Of a stretch of 9,430 nucleotides of DNA, positions 1-5,302 are shown in pieces. The position numbers and the translations under genes were made by a program. The notes beneath the pieces were generated by a model that saw only the letters and a program-made list of their open reading frames with translations, was not told the DNA's origin and did not search any database. The stretch is from the NCBI GenBank assembly GCA_043808235.1, contig JAZDFC010000034.1:1-9430 (forward strand), given 5' to 3'. Source of the stretch: JAZDFC01 sp043808235 (GTDB lineage: Bacteria; Bacteroidota; Ignavibacteria; Ignavibacteriales; Melioribacteraceae). Each line of letters opens with the position of its first letter. Position 1 is the stretch's first letter.

Positions 1-212
1 CACTACTAACCGACTAATATTTTTTAAAATCATTAGATTACTTGTTAATACTATTACTTAATCATTTGAACAGATAGATAGGGTCGCTTTATAAAGTCAA
101 AAAATGGAACGCAGATTTATTATGATAATGATGATTTTCGCTGATAATCAAATCTTAACAAATCATAAAAATCAGCGGCATCAGCGTTCTATTTTTTAGT
201 CGGTTAGTAGTG
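1..212. repeat. Palindromic element with 17-bp terminal inverted repeats
   Basis: The first 17 bases (CACTACTAACCGACTAA) return as an exact reverse complement at 196-212. A second inverted repeat is nested inside: 99-115 and 181-197 pair with 15 of 17 matches around the core GAACGC/GCGTT. Inside that, CGCTGAT at 139-145 pairs with ATCAGCG at 171-177. No coding potential was seen. The shape fits a MITE-like or extragenic palindromic element. The left arm starts at the window edge, so its true outer boundary and any target-site duplication cannot be seen. Confidence 0.6.
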
Positions 213-218
213 ATATTT

Positions 219-1322
219 TTATTTAATTGGCAATTCTACTATTAAGCCTTTCCCGGGTGCTATCAATAAATTAGTCACCTCATATTTTACTGTAACATTT
301 TCTGCTACTGCTTTATCCTTTTCAGTAGAAAGACCAGGACGGGTGATTCCATCGGCAAAGAGTATTAAATCTTTGGGCGCACGTACACCCTCAGGTCGGT
401 TTATCAATTTTAGTTCGAATTGAATATCCGAATTGTTTTTAATCTGTCCTTTTTCTATTATCAAAGAGTTATCAAACAACGGACGCAGGCATTCTTCTCT
501 GCCGATTAAAATGTTTTTATAATAAGCCACAGTTCTTCTTTCTTCAAGAGCTTCTCTAATACTTTCCAGGGTTTTTTCTTTAGCAAATACAATCGTCATT
601 GTACGATGTTCGCCATTCGAATAATCATATTCCATATTAACCGGTGAGTGTGTATCGGAATTACCGAACATGGTCAGGTTTTTATCGAGCGCCCACTGAT
701 GAGCTAGGTTGTAATATTCATATCCGTTAACAACTTCGATTCCCTGCAAAACTCCTTTTTCATAAAGTGAGGTATGTTCATTATACCATTTCTCAATCCC
801 ATCCGGCGCTTGTCTAATCCATCCCGGATGATTCCAGAAAATAAATGCATTTTGTTTAACGGCTTCATCAAACTCGGGATGCCAGTCATCGCCTTCAAAA
901 ATTAGTTTATTTACATCGGTTAAAAATAATGCGTTGAGATGACCGGGAGGCATGTCGCGCGTAAGTTCCGCACCATTAATTAAAACTATTCCCAAATCAT
1001 TTGCTTTCTTAGATGCAATCTCAAAGGGACGGTTTAGATCACGTACAAGATCGTCTTTGTGAATATTATATTCTATGTGATCAGTTAACGCAATAACATC
1101 GAGACCCTGACACCATGCCTCTTCAACACGTGTTGACGGCCAAACTTCGCCGTCGGAGAAAACGGTATGAACATGAAAATCACATTTTAAAGTTTCGTAA
1201 TTAGGAATATGCGGTAATTTAATTTCCTTACGGTGCAATAGCTGCGCGTTAAGTAAACTGCTTAACAGAAAAATAATTACCAGCATTTTAACGAAAGTAT
1301 AATCTCTCAATTTTAAACCCAT
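219..1322 (-). CDS. Exported PHP-domain metallophosphoesterase (Sb-PDE-like)
   Basis: About 367 residues. An N-terminal hydrophobic stretch (about residues 12-25) ends in LLNAQ, so a signal peptide cut after Ala-26 is likely and the protein should act outside the cytoplasm. The PHP metal-site motifs appear in order: HVH with SDGE (H50, H52, D57), TDH (D81, H82), NGAE (E119), PPGH (H128), WNHPGW (H165) and NSDTH (D223, H225). All expected ligands are present, so it should be an active metal-dependent phosphoesterase. About 80 residues after the PHP core look like a small beta-rich tail. The substrate cannot be read from sequence. Two ATGs lie in tandem. AGAGG at 1328-1332 is only 2 nt from the first and 5 nt from the second, so I prefer the second (1322); 1325 is the alternative. 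It is divergent from crcB. The Sb-PDE name is from memory of similar Bacteroidota proteins. Confidence 0.85.
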   Translation of the reverse strand: MGLKLRDYTFVKMLVIIFLLSSLLNAQLLHRKEIKLPHIPNYETLKCDFHVHTVFSDGEVWPSTRVEEAWCQGLDVIALTDHIEYNIHKDDLVRDLNRPFEIASKKANDLGIVLINGAELTRDMPPGHLNALFLTDVNKLIFEGDDWHPEFDEAVKQNAFIFWNHPGWIRQAPDGIEKWYNEHTSLYEKGVLQGIEVVNGYEYYNLAHQWALDKNLTMFGNSDTHSPVNMEYDYSNGEHRTMTIVFAKEKTLESIREALEERRTVAYYKNILIGREECLRPLFDNSLIIEKGQIKNNSDIQFELKLINRPEGVRAPKDLILFADGITRPGLSTEKDKAVAENVTVKYEVTNLLIAPGKGLIVELPIK

Positions 1323-1483
1323 CATTACCTCTTATTTTATGAACAAGATAGAAACTTCATTTTAAAAATAATGCTAATAGTAGTTAGAATTGTATTAATT
1401 ATTGTTAACATGTTGATAATAATTGTATCTAAAAATTGTAATTTTACATCTGTCAATAGCTCTATTTAATTACGGTTGAATAA

Positions 1484-1861
1484 ATGGTAAAACTTCTTTA
1501 TGTGGGATTGGGAGGATTTTTAGGATCGGTTTCGCGGTATTTGTTAAGCGGATTTATACACAAACTTTTTGATAAATCCTTATTTCCGATAGGCACATTA
1601 ACTGTAAATGTGATTGGATGTTTTTTAATTGGATTCTTGAACGGCATCGGAGACAGCAGGCAGGTTTTCACTCCCGAATTCAGGTTATTTGTTTTCATAG
1701 GGGTGCTGGGCGGATTCACAACGTTCTCAACTTTCGGTTACGAAGTATTTACATTTGCGCATGATGCCCAATTCTTTTCCTCATTATTGAATATCGCGCT
1801 TCACCTTATCCTTGGTTTAGGCGCTGTTTGGCTTGGTTATTCTTTTTCTAAATTTATTTAG
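1484..1861 (+). CDS. crcB: Fluoride channel CrcB/Fluc
   Basis: 125 residues, the normal length for a single Fluc subunit. It shows the family signatures GGFLGSVSRY (residues 10-19), GTLTVNVIGCFLIG (37-50, including the pore-lining Asn-42) and GGFTTFSTF (76-84, the Phe-box and central sodium-site segment). Four hydrophobic helices are evident at about 3-23, 36-56, 68-90 and 98-121. Known members form dual-topology dimers that let fluoride leave the cell. The gene is first in a pair with a DUF190 gene whose ribosome site overlaps its TAG stop, so the two are co-translated. No Shine-Dalgarno sequence is evident before the ATG, and I found no recognisable fluoride riboswitch in the 158-bp divergent upstream region. 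Confidence 0.95.
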   Translation: MVKLLYVGLGGFLGSVSRYLLSGFIHKLFDKSLFPIGTLTVNVIGCFLIGFLNGIGDSRQVFTPEFRLFVFIGVLGGFTTFSTFGYEVFTFAHDAQFFSSLLNIALHLILGLGAVWLGYSFSKFI

Positions 1862-1864
1862 GAG
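1860..1864 (+). promoter_or_regulatory. Ribosome binding site overlapping the crcB stop
   Basis: AGGAG spans the last two bases of the crcB TAG and the next three bases. It lies 5 nt before the ATG at 1870. A GTG at 1864 is also in frame, but its first base is the last G of this site, so the site cannot serve it. This sets the downstream gene's start at 1870 and indicates translational coupling. Confidence 0.75.
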
Positions 1865-1869
1865 TGAAT

Positions 1870-2205
1870 ATGATACTTCCGGATAAAGGTCACTTATTAC
1901 GAATATTTATCGGCGAGAGTGATAAGTACGATGGCGTTCCGCTGTATGAGTGGATTGTTAAGCAGGCAAAGCAAAACGGACTCGCCGGGGCGACTGTTAT
2001 CCGCGGATTGGAAGGATTCGGCGCGCACAGCCGGATTCACACTGCAAAGATTCTCCGGCTCTCCGAAGATCTGCCAATCATCATCGAGATTGTTGACACA
2101 CTTGAGAAGATTGAAAACTTTCTTCCGGTGATTGATCATTCGATTAAAGAGGGGATGGCAACAGTTGAAAATGTGGATATTAGATTTTACAGGAGCGGAA
2201 AGTAA
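1870..2205 (+). CDS. DUF190 (PII-like) protein, crcB partner
   Basis: 111 residues from the ATG served by AGGAG. The pattern LRIFIGESDKYDG, a central RGLEGFGAHSRIHTAKIL segment, LSEDLPIIIEIVD and a final VENVDIRFY is that of the DUF190 family. Members adopt a compact alpha/beta fold related to PII/CutA-type trimers, are cytosolic and often lie next to crcB. The biochemical role is not established; a regulatory or ligand-sensing function linked to fluoride or ion homeostasis is the usual inference from synteny. Here the coupling to crcB supports a shared role. No signal peptide or membrane segment is present. The gene appears complete and in good frame. Confidence 0.9.
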   Translation: MILPDKGHLLRIFIGESDKYDGVPLYEWIVKQAKQNGLAGATVIRGLEGFGAHSRIHTAKILRLSEDLPIIIEIVDTLEKIENFLPVIDHSIKEGMATVENVDIRFYRSGK

Positions 2206-2241
2206 AACTCTTTCATATAGAAATCCATCTGATCAATTACG

Positions 2242-2718
2242 TCAATTCATTCTACCCAATTGGATATTAGAGCATCTTCCAGTTGCCTTTCTGCGGATGG
2301 ATATTAACAGCACGAGTAACATTGCCGAGAGTACCGGTGCAAGGAATGCGAATATCGCAGGGCCCGCGAATATAACGGGACCTTGATTAGGAAATACTTG
2401 TGATAACAAGCTTGGGAGTCCCAAGATGGATATGAGAGTCAAAGCAAAACCAGCAATCCCCCAAAGCCAAACATGTTTCCATTTGCCTTTTGCGAACCTT
2501 GCCGCAAAAAAGCCGATGTAACTACTCATGACGATTAAGAAAGGAAAAACCCAATATGGTGAAAGTTCAAGAACGACCTCACCTCCTCCATTTCCCATTA
2601 CTCCAACATAATAATAGATCCAGACAAATCCGGCCGCAAACAGAGTCAAAATCAATAGTCCAACCAGAACGAGAGTATTGAGTTGTTTCATTGTGATGGA
2701 ATTGTCCACTGTATTCAT
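2242..2718 (-). CDS. Four-helix membrane protein, unknown function
   Basis: 158 residues that I do not recognise as a named family. Four hydrophobic segments are clear at about residues 13-38, 55-76, 82-101 and 114-141. The 39-54 loop is Gly-rich (VGVMGNGGGE), a short basic loop (KGKWKH) sits between helices 2 and 3, and the tail is basic (IRRKATGR). AGGAAAAG lies 7 nt before the ATG at 2718; Met-10 is a weaker alternative start with no good site. It is convergent with the crcB-DUF190 pair, leaving 36 bp and no evident terminator. The helix count and basic loops suggest an inner-membrane protein. No catalytic motif is visible. Confidence 0.75.
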   Translation of the reverse strand: MNTVDNSITMKQLNTLVLVGLLILTLFAAGFVWIYYYVGVMGNGGGEVVLELSPYWVFPFLIVMSSYIGFFAARFAKGKWKHVWLWGIAGFALTLISILGLPSLLSQVFPNQGPVIFAGPAIFAFLAPVLSAMLLVLLISIRRKATGRCSNIQLGRMN

Positions 2719-2780
2719 AATTGATCTTTTCCTACTAATTATCTTTCAGTATCGGTGTTGCCGGTCGACAGCTTTGTATT

Positions 2781-2820
2781 CAACTGTTCTGCTTCGCCTA
2801 GTTGCAATTAAGTGCAGAAC
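2781..2820. repeat. Hairpin-forming inverted repeats in spacer
   Basis: GTTCTGC at 2786-2792 pairs exactly with GCAGAAC at 2814-2820. A competing pairing, CAACT (2781-2785) with AGTTG (2800-2804), overlaps it. The element lies in the 150-bp gap between the CxxC gene stop and the membrane-protein start. There is no T-run, so it is not an obvious terminator. Confidence 0.35.
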
Positions 2821-2868
2821 GCTGTTTTTCACTGCCAGGCTAAAGCAATTTTTCCGGGTGAAAATCCT

Positions 2869-3057
2869 CTACTGATATTTTTTAAAATTGTATCTATCGG
2901 CTACTATTGCTTTTTCCCCGGCAGGGAGGGATGTGAAATATTTTTTCCAGCCCGGACAAAAATTAATATGCCAGCGCCAGAATCTTCCGACAAACGATTT
3001 CGGTTTATTATCATACTTTATCCGTAATTTGCAATTGCCGCAATTCATTTCTTCCAT
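2869..3057 (-). CDS. Small CxxC protein, conserved-looking, unknown function
   Basis: 62 residues, unrecognised by name. The sequence has features of a real compact protein: a CGNC motif (C6, C9), an aromatic and basic centre GRFWRWHINFCPGW with a third Cys (C34), and a C-terminus rich in Lys and Tyr ending in YNFKKYQ. Three cysteines plus His-30 could bind a metal. No signal peptide or membrane segment is present. GGAG at 3064-3067 lies 6 nt before the ATG at 3057; an adjacent ATG at 3060 would be only 3 nt away. Small proteins with this WRWH...CPGWK layout occur, as I recall, as hypotheticals in Bacteroidota and relatives. It is read toward the four-helix gene on the same strand, 150 bp away. 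Confidence 0.65.
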   Translation of the reverse strand: MEEMNCGNCKLRIKYDNKPKSFVGRFWRWHINFCPGWKKYFTSLPAGEKAIVADRYNFKKYQ

Positions 3058-3155
3058 CATTATCTCCAAAGAAAAAAATTATTTACCTAAATTTATCTGT
3101 CTTCTTTTTCACATCATAACGATTTATTTCCTTCAAATGCAAAAGAAGACGGTGA

Positions 3156-3242
3156 CAGTCAATTATAAAGAAAACTCAACAGACGCCTAAGAATATTATA
3201 GATATGTTCAAAAAGAGAATAAAGGAGTATGAGAATGAATAA
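3156..3242 (+). pseudogene. C-terminal remnant of a HigB/Gp49-type toxin
   Basis: An open frame of 28 codons reads QSIIKKTQQTPKNIIDMF and continues to a basic tail, KKRIKEYENE, before TAA at 3240-3242. The IIKKTQQTP segment followed by an amphipathic basic helix is the characteristic end of Gp49-like (RelE-superfamily, HigB) toxins. The reading frame is blocked upstream by TGA at 3153-3155, and the preceding bases in any frame do not give the rest of a toxin. The stop overlaps the antitoxin ATG (ATGAATAA), the typical toxin-first gene order. I infer that the toxin has been lost by deletion, with only its tail and the translational coupling left. Confidence 0.6.
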
Positions 3243-3546
3243 GCAGAAACTTAAAAACCTGGAGAATAAAGGCTGGAAAATTGGTTCAACCGCAGAGTTC
3301 CTCGGTTTATCGGAAGAAGAATCTTCATACATAGAATTAAAATTAAAACTAAGCGCCAATTTAAGAAGGTTGCGAACAGAGCAAAAACTAACACAAGTTG
3401 AACTGGCAAAAATTCTTAAATCAAGCCAATCGCGCGTGGCAAAACTTGAAATCGGTGATCCTTCTGTTTCACTTGATCTCATTATTAGATCCTTATTAGC
3501 TCTTGGCACATCAAACAAAGAAATTGCTCGAGCGATTTCCTCTTAA
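3235..3546 (+). CDS. HigA-like XRE-family antitoxin/regulator
   Basis: 103 residues from the ATG at 3235. AGGAG at 3223-3227 lies 7 nt before this ATG, but only 1 nt before an earlier in-frame ATG at 3229, which I therefore reject. The N-terminal 35 residues (GWKIGSTAEFLGLSEEE) are typical of antitoxins paired with Gp49-like toxins. Residues about 40-90 form a helix-turn-helix of the XRE type, with LTQVELAKILKSSQSRVAKL holding the turn and recognition helix, then DPSVSLDLIIRSLLALG. It would bind its own promoter and neutralise a toxin. The toxin gene upstream is only a fragment here, so it is now an orphan antitoxin or a plain regulator. It converges on the minus-strand cassette-like region. 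Confidence 0.85.
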   Translation: MNKQKLKNLENKGWKIGSTAEFLGLSEEESSYIELKLKLSANLRRLRTEQKLTQVELAKILKSSQSRVAKLEIGDPSVSLDLIIRSLLALGTSNKEIARAISS

Positions 3547-3559
3547 TATTTTGTGTAAA

Positions 3560-3634
3560 AATTAACGCTGTGGCAACTAAACCGCTGCTTAACGGTTTAC
3601 GCTGCCAATGGTTTATTTACTGTCAATGTTATAT
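3560..3634 (-). other. attC-like hairpin site A with GTTAATT core
   Basis: On the minus strand a long hairpin precedes the core GTTAATT (3566-3560). TGGCA at 3571-3575 pairs with TGCCA at 3603-3607, and TAAACCG at 3578-3584 pairs exactly with CGGTTTA at 3593-3599, with an asymmetric bulge (2 versus 3 nt) and an 8-nt loop. An outer TAAC/GTTA pairing (3563-3566 with 3628-3631) is weak. The bipartite stem with an unequal bulge and a GTT-type core recalls integron attC sites, but the core does not match GTTRRRY exactly. Confidence 0.4.
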
Positions 3635-3636
3635 AA

Positions 3637-3826
3637 TTACTCCTAAATTTCATAAATCGCTACAATGTCAAATTGCAAACCAGCCCGGAATCCTTTTGAC
3701 GCGACTGCCTGGCATCTCTATGATGAACTTGTCCGGCATTTGTCTGCCGTAATTTTTTTGCCGGGCCTGCCCGGCAATCTTTTTGCCGGGTAACACGACC
3801 AGCTCAAGAAGCCGGTTTTGGTTGCA
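3637..3826. repeat. Dispersed spacer repeat, copy A
   Basis: About 190 bp that recurs at 4543-4718 in the same orientation. Shared blocks are TTACTCCT, then a run around AATTTCATAAATCGCTACA, GTCCGGCATTT, and the 3' half from GGGCCTGCCCGG through GTAACACGACC to GGTTGCA. It holds a perfect 8-bp stem, CCCGGCAA (3770-3777) with TTGCCGGG (3783-3790) around a 5-nt loop. Short open frames across it are low-complexity CCGG hairpin translations and not genes. It lies just after the ParE-like toxin stop on the minus strand. Confidence 0.75.
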
Positions 3827-3839
3827 TGTCATATCACAA

Positions 3840-4133
3840 CTATTCCAAATCATTTTCCGGTAATAGTTGCCTGAAATTTCTGATTGATAGAACATAAATT
3901 CTTTTTTTGTCTACGCGGTAAATTATTCTATACGAACTTTCGAATACTTCGCGAATTTCTTCTCTATTTGCCTCAGGTACTTTTCTTCCCCGTTCGGGAA
4001 ATTTGGACAGACTTTCTACTTTCTTAAATATTTTATCAATCATCTTGTAAGTAGCATTACTGTCGTCTTTTGAAATATACTCAAAGATGATTTCTAACCG
4101 TTCTGTAGCCAGGGGAGTCCAGAATATTTTCAC
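3840..4133 (-). CDS. ParE/RelE-superfamily toxin
   Basis: 97 residues, the normal length for a ParE-like toxin. It has the family layout: WTPLATERLEIIFEYISKDD (helix 1), IDKIFKKVESL (helix 2), FPERGRKVPE (the typical PxxGR turn), EVFESSYRIIYRV and IYVLSIRNFRQLLPE (final beta strands). Known members inhibit DNA gyrase (ParE) or cleave ribosome-associated mRNA (RelE). The sequence, lacking clear RelE catalytic residues, leans to ParE, but the target is inference. The start is GTG at 4133 with AAGAGG 8 nt upstream, 2 nt after the antitoxin stop, so it is co-translated with the antitoxin. No truncation is seen; it looks functional. Confidence 0.88.
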   Translation of the reverse strand: MKIFWTPLATERLEIIFEYISKDDSNATYKMIDKIFKKVESLSKFPERGRKVPEANREEIREVFESSYRIIYRVDKKRIYVLSIRNFRQLLPENDLE

Positions 4134-4135
4134 GA

Positions 4136-4411
4136 TTATAACCTCTTAGCAAATCTTTTCTTTACATCTTGATGAGAGATTTCCAACCCCTTACTAATTT
4201 GTGATTCGGCTGATTTGATATCTTCCAAAACCTCAATTTTATCAAGCATTGCTTCATATTCGGAAACATCCAATAATATCGCAGCACTTTTACCATTTTG
4301 GGTAATGATTAAAGGGCGCTTAGTTTTTTTTACCTTGTCGAAATAAAAAGCAACTTTCGACCTAAACTCTGAAAGCGGCTGGATATCTTTATCTAATTGT
4401 ATCCTAAACAT
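4136..4411 (-). CDS. Phd/YefM-family antitoxin
   Basis: 91 residues from the ATG at 4411, which has AGGAG (4417-4421) at 5 nt. A longer frame begins 27 nt upstream, but that extension runs through the ribosome site and is rejected. The segment QPLSEFRSKVAFYFDKVKKT, then RPLIITQNGKSAAILLDVSEYEAM (about residues 11-55) is the Phd/YefM DNA-binding and dimer fold. The C-terminal 35 residues (EDIKSAESQISKG and on) form the charged helix that wraps the toxin. It should repress its own operon and neutralise the ParE-like toxin encoded next. Inverted half-sites upstream fit autoregulation. Confidence 0.9.
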   Translation of the reverse strand: MFRIQLDKDIQPLSEFRSKVAFYFDKVKKTKRPLIITQNGKSAAILLDVSEYEAMLDKIEVLEDIKSAESQISKGLEISHQDVKKRFAKRL

Positions 4412-4427
4412 AGAAACTCCTAATTTT

Positions 4428-4494
4428 ATATTGTGCAATTAAACGTACAATATTCAGCACAATATTTCAACAACATTTTCAAAATAATATTGTG
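4428..4494 (-). promoter_or_regulatory. Probable antitoxin operator with repeated half-sites
   Basis: Four related half-sites lie just upstream of the antitoxin: ATATTGTG at 4428-4435, TACAATATT at 4446-4454, CACAATATT at 4458-4466 and AATATTGTG at 4486-4494. The last two are exact inverted copies. Such clustered inverted repeats are typical of sites bound cooperatively by Phd/YefM-type antitoxin-toxin complexes. The binder is inferred from position only. Confidence 0.5.
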
Positions 4495-4542
4495 ATATAA
4501 CGGTGGGGTGTTTAAACGACTGCCACACAGTTAACGTTATAC
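4495..4542 (-). other. attC-like site B with GTTATAT core
   Basis: TATAACG at 4496-4502 pairs exactly with CGTTATA at 4535-4541. Inside, GTGGGG at 4503-4508 pairs with CCACAC at 4523-4528 (5 of 6). The inner arms are 0 nt from the outer arm on one side and 6 nt on the other, giving the asymmetric two-stem shape seen in folded integron attC sites (R and L boxes). The core on the minus strand is GTTATAT (4501-4495), close to but not matching GTTRRRY. It separates the membrane-protein unit from the toxin-antitoxin unit. Confidence 0.45.
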
Positions 4543-4718
4543 TTACTCCTCAATTTCATAAATCGCTACAGTGCCAAATTGCAGACCTGCGAGCACTTGT
4601 CCGGCATTTTTTTGCCGGAATCTTTTTGTCGGGCCAGTGCGGCATTTGTTTGTCGGGCCTGCCCGGCAATCTTTTTGCCGGGTAACACGACCGGCTTAAG
4701 AAGCCGGTTGGGGTTGCA
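4543..4718. repeat. Dispersed spacer repeat, copy B
   Basis: The second copy of the spacer found at 3637-3826. It has the same 8-bp stem CCCGGCAA (4662-4669) / TTGCCGGG (4675-4682), and adds a perfect stem ACCGGCTT (4690-4697) / AAGCCGGT (4701-4708) that is degraded in copy A. Several short NGGCA-TTTTT-TGCCG hairpins are strung together in its middle, which differs in length from copy A. It ends 2 bp from the stop of the membrane-protein gene. Confidence 0.75.
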
Positions 4719-4720
4719 GT

Positions 4721-5023
4721 TTAGGTGTGATTTATTTTGGGGAGAATTTTTTTAAAATAATAATAAAGAACAGAAGTATTTAAAACAATAAAAACAAACC
4801 TAAGAAAAAGACTTACAGTTACTGCCGACCATTCTCCTTCGGTTTTAGTCCAATCGGGTAAGGTTTTAGAGGGAGTTATTTCAAGATATGTTAATATTTT
4901 CTGGCTAACGTAATCATTTCCAATATCGTGTAATGAAGCGAAATCAAGTAAAGTAAAAAAGAAAATTATTATACTGAATAGGAATGTAATAACGGTTATA
5001 GTTTTAATTTTAGTGATCATCAT
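4721..5023 (-). CDS. Small two-helix membrane protein, unknown function
   Basis: 100 residues from the ATG at 5023, which has GGGAG (5031-5035) 7 nt upstream. A longer open frame runs upstream to 5149 but is spacer sequence and is not part of the gene. Hydrophobic helices lie at about residues 9-27 and 70-90. The soluble middle carries a distinctive pattern, LDFASLHDIGNDYVS followed by LPDWTKTEGEWSAV, which I recall from unnamed small membrane proteins found in various bacterial genomes. The likely topology is two passes with the middle loop outside. It stands alone between two spacer repeats on the same strand as its neighbours, in the manner of a single-gene cassette. Function unknown. Confidence 0.7.
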   Translation of the reverse strand: MMITKIKTITVITFLFSIIIFFFTLLDFASLHDIGNDYVSQKILTYLEITPSKTLPDWTKTEGEWSAVTVSLFLRFVFIVLNTSVLYYYFKKILPKINHT

Positions 5024-5302
5024 ATAAATTCTCCCAATTATAAAATTGTAAAAGAGTAATAAGCGAAAGTATTTTTCAGAACACGTAACGGCATTGCTAT
5101 GCAACCGTCCGCAATGAAAAGCAATGACGAATTGAGAAGCGTCTGCCAATAATGATCAACAAATTTATTTAACAGAACTACTTTATAAAGCAACTATAAA
5201 CGGAAGAACACTGCCAACAATTAAACAAATACCGAATACGAAAACAGCTTGCCCCGATGCTCTTTATCGGGGGCGTCCGCCTTGATTGGCTGGTTAGGTT
5301 TT
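5024..5302 (-). repeat. Hairpin-rich spacer C with GTTACGT core and CCCGAT hairpin
   Basis: No gene here. On the minus strand, reading from the TIR-like gene's stop, are ACCTAAC (5299-5293), a stem CCCCGAT/ATCGGGG (5252-5258 with 5266-5272, 7-nt loop), a GTTGGCAGTG stretch near 5210, and a hairpin CATTGC (5092-5097) / GCAATG (5111-5116, with a second GCAATG at 5121-5126). Then, 2 nt on, comes the core GTTACGT (5089-5083). The hairpin-then-GTTA order repeats that of the other two spacers. The long frame that crosses 5024-5149 is spacer. Confidence 0.5.

Noticed and set aside
1326..1483. Possible fluoride riboswitch ahead of crcB
   Set aside because: I could not find the conserved pseudoknot sequence or a following terminator/anti-terminator in this AT-rich 158-bp region.
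2888..3190. Plus-strand 100-codon frame
   Set aside because: It overlaps the better-supported CxxC gene on the opposite strand and runs into the toxin remnant in a different frame; no ribosome site or motif.
3570..3752. Short plus-strand frame over spacer copy A (and the like at 4503-4685)
   Set aside because: Both are translations of the repeated CCGG hairpin spacer; the similarity comes from the repeat and does not indicate a gene family.
3637..4718. CRISPR array
   Set aside because: Only two long repeats separated by about 700 bp of coding sequence, with no short regular spacers.
5024..5149. N-terminal extension of the two-helix membrane protein
   Set aside because: The in-frame stretch is hairpin-bearing spacer, and a good ribosome site (GGGAG) sits 7 nt before the inner ATG at 5023.
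5252..5272. CCCCGAT hairpin as terminator of the TIR-like gene
   Set aside because: The stem is followed on the minus strand by AAGCTGTTTTCG and not a T-run, so it is at best weak; it looks more like a dispersed palindrome.
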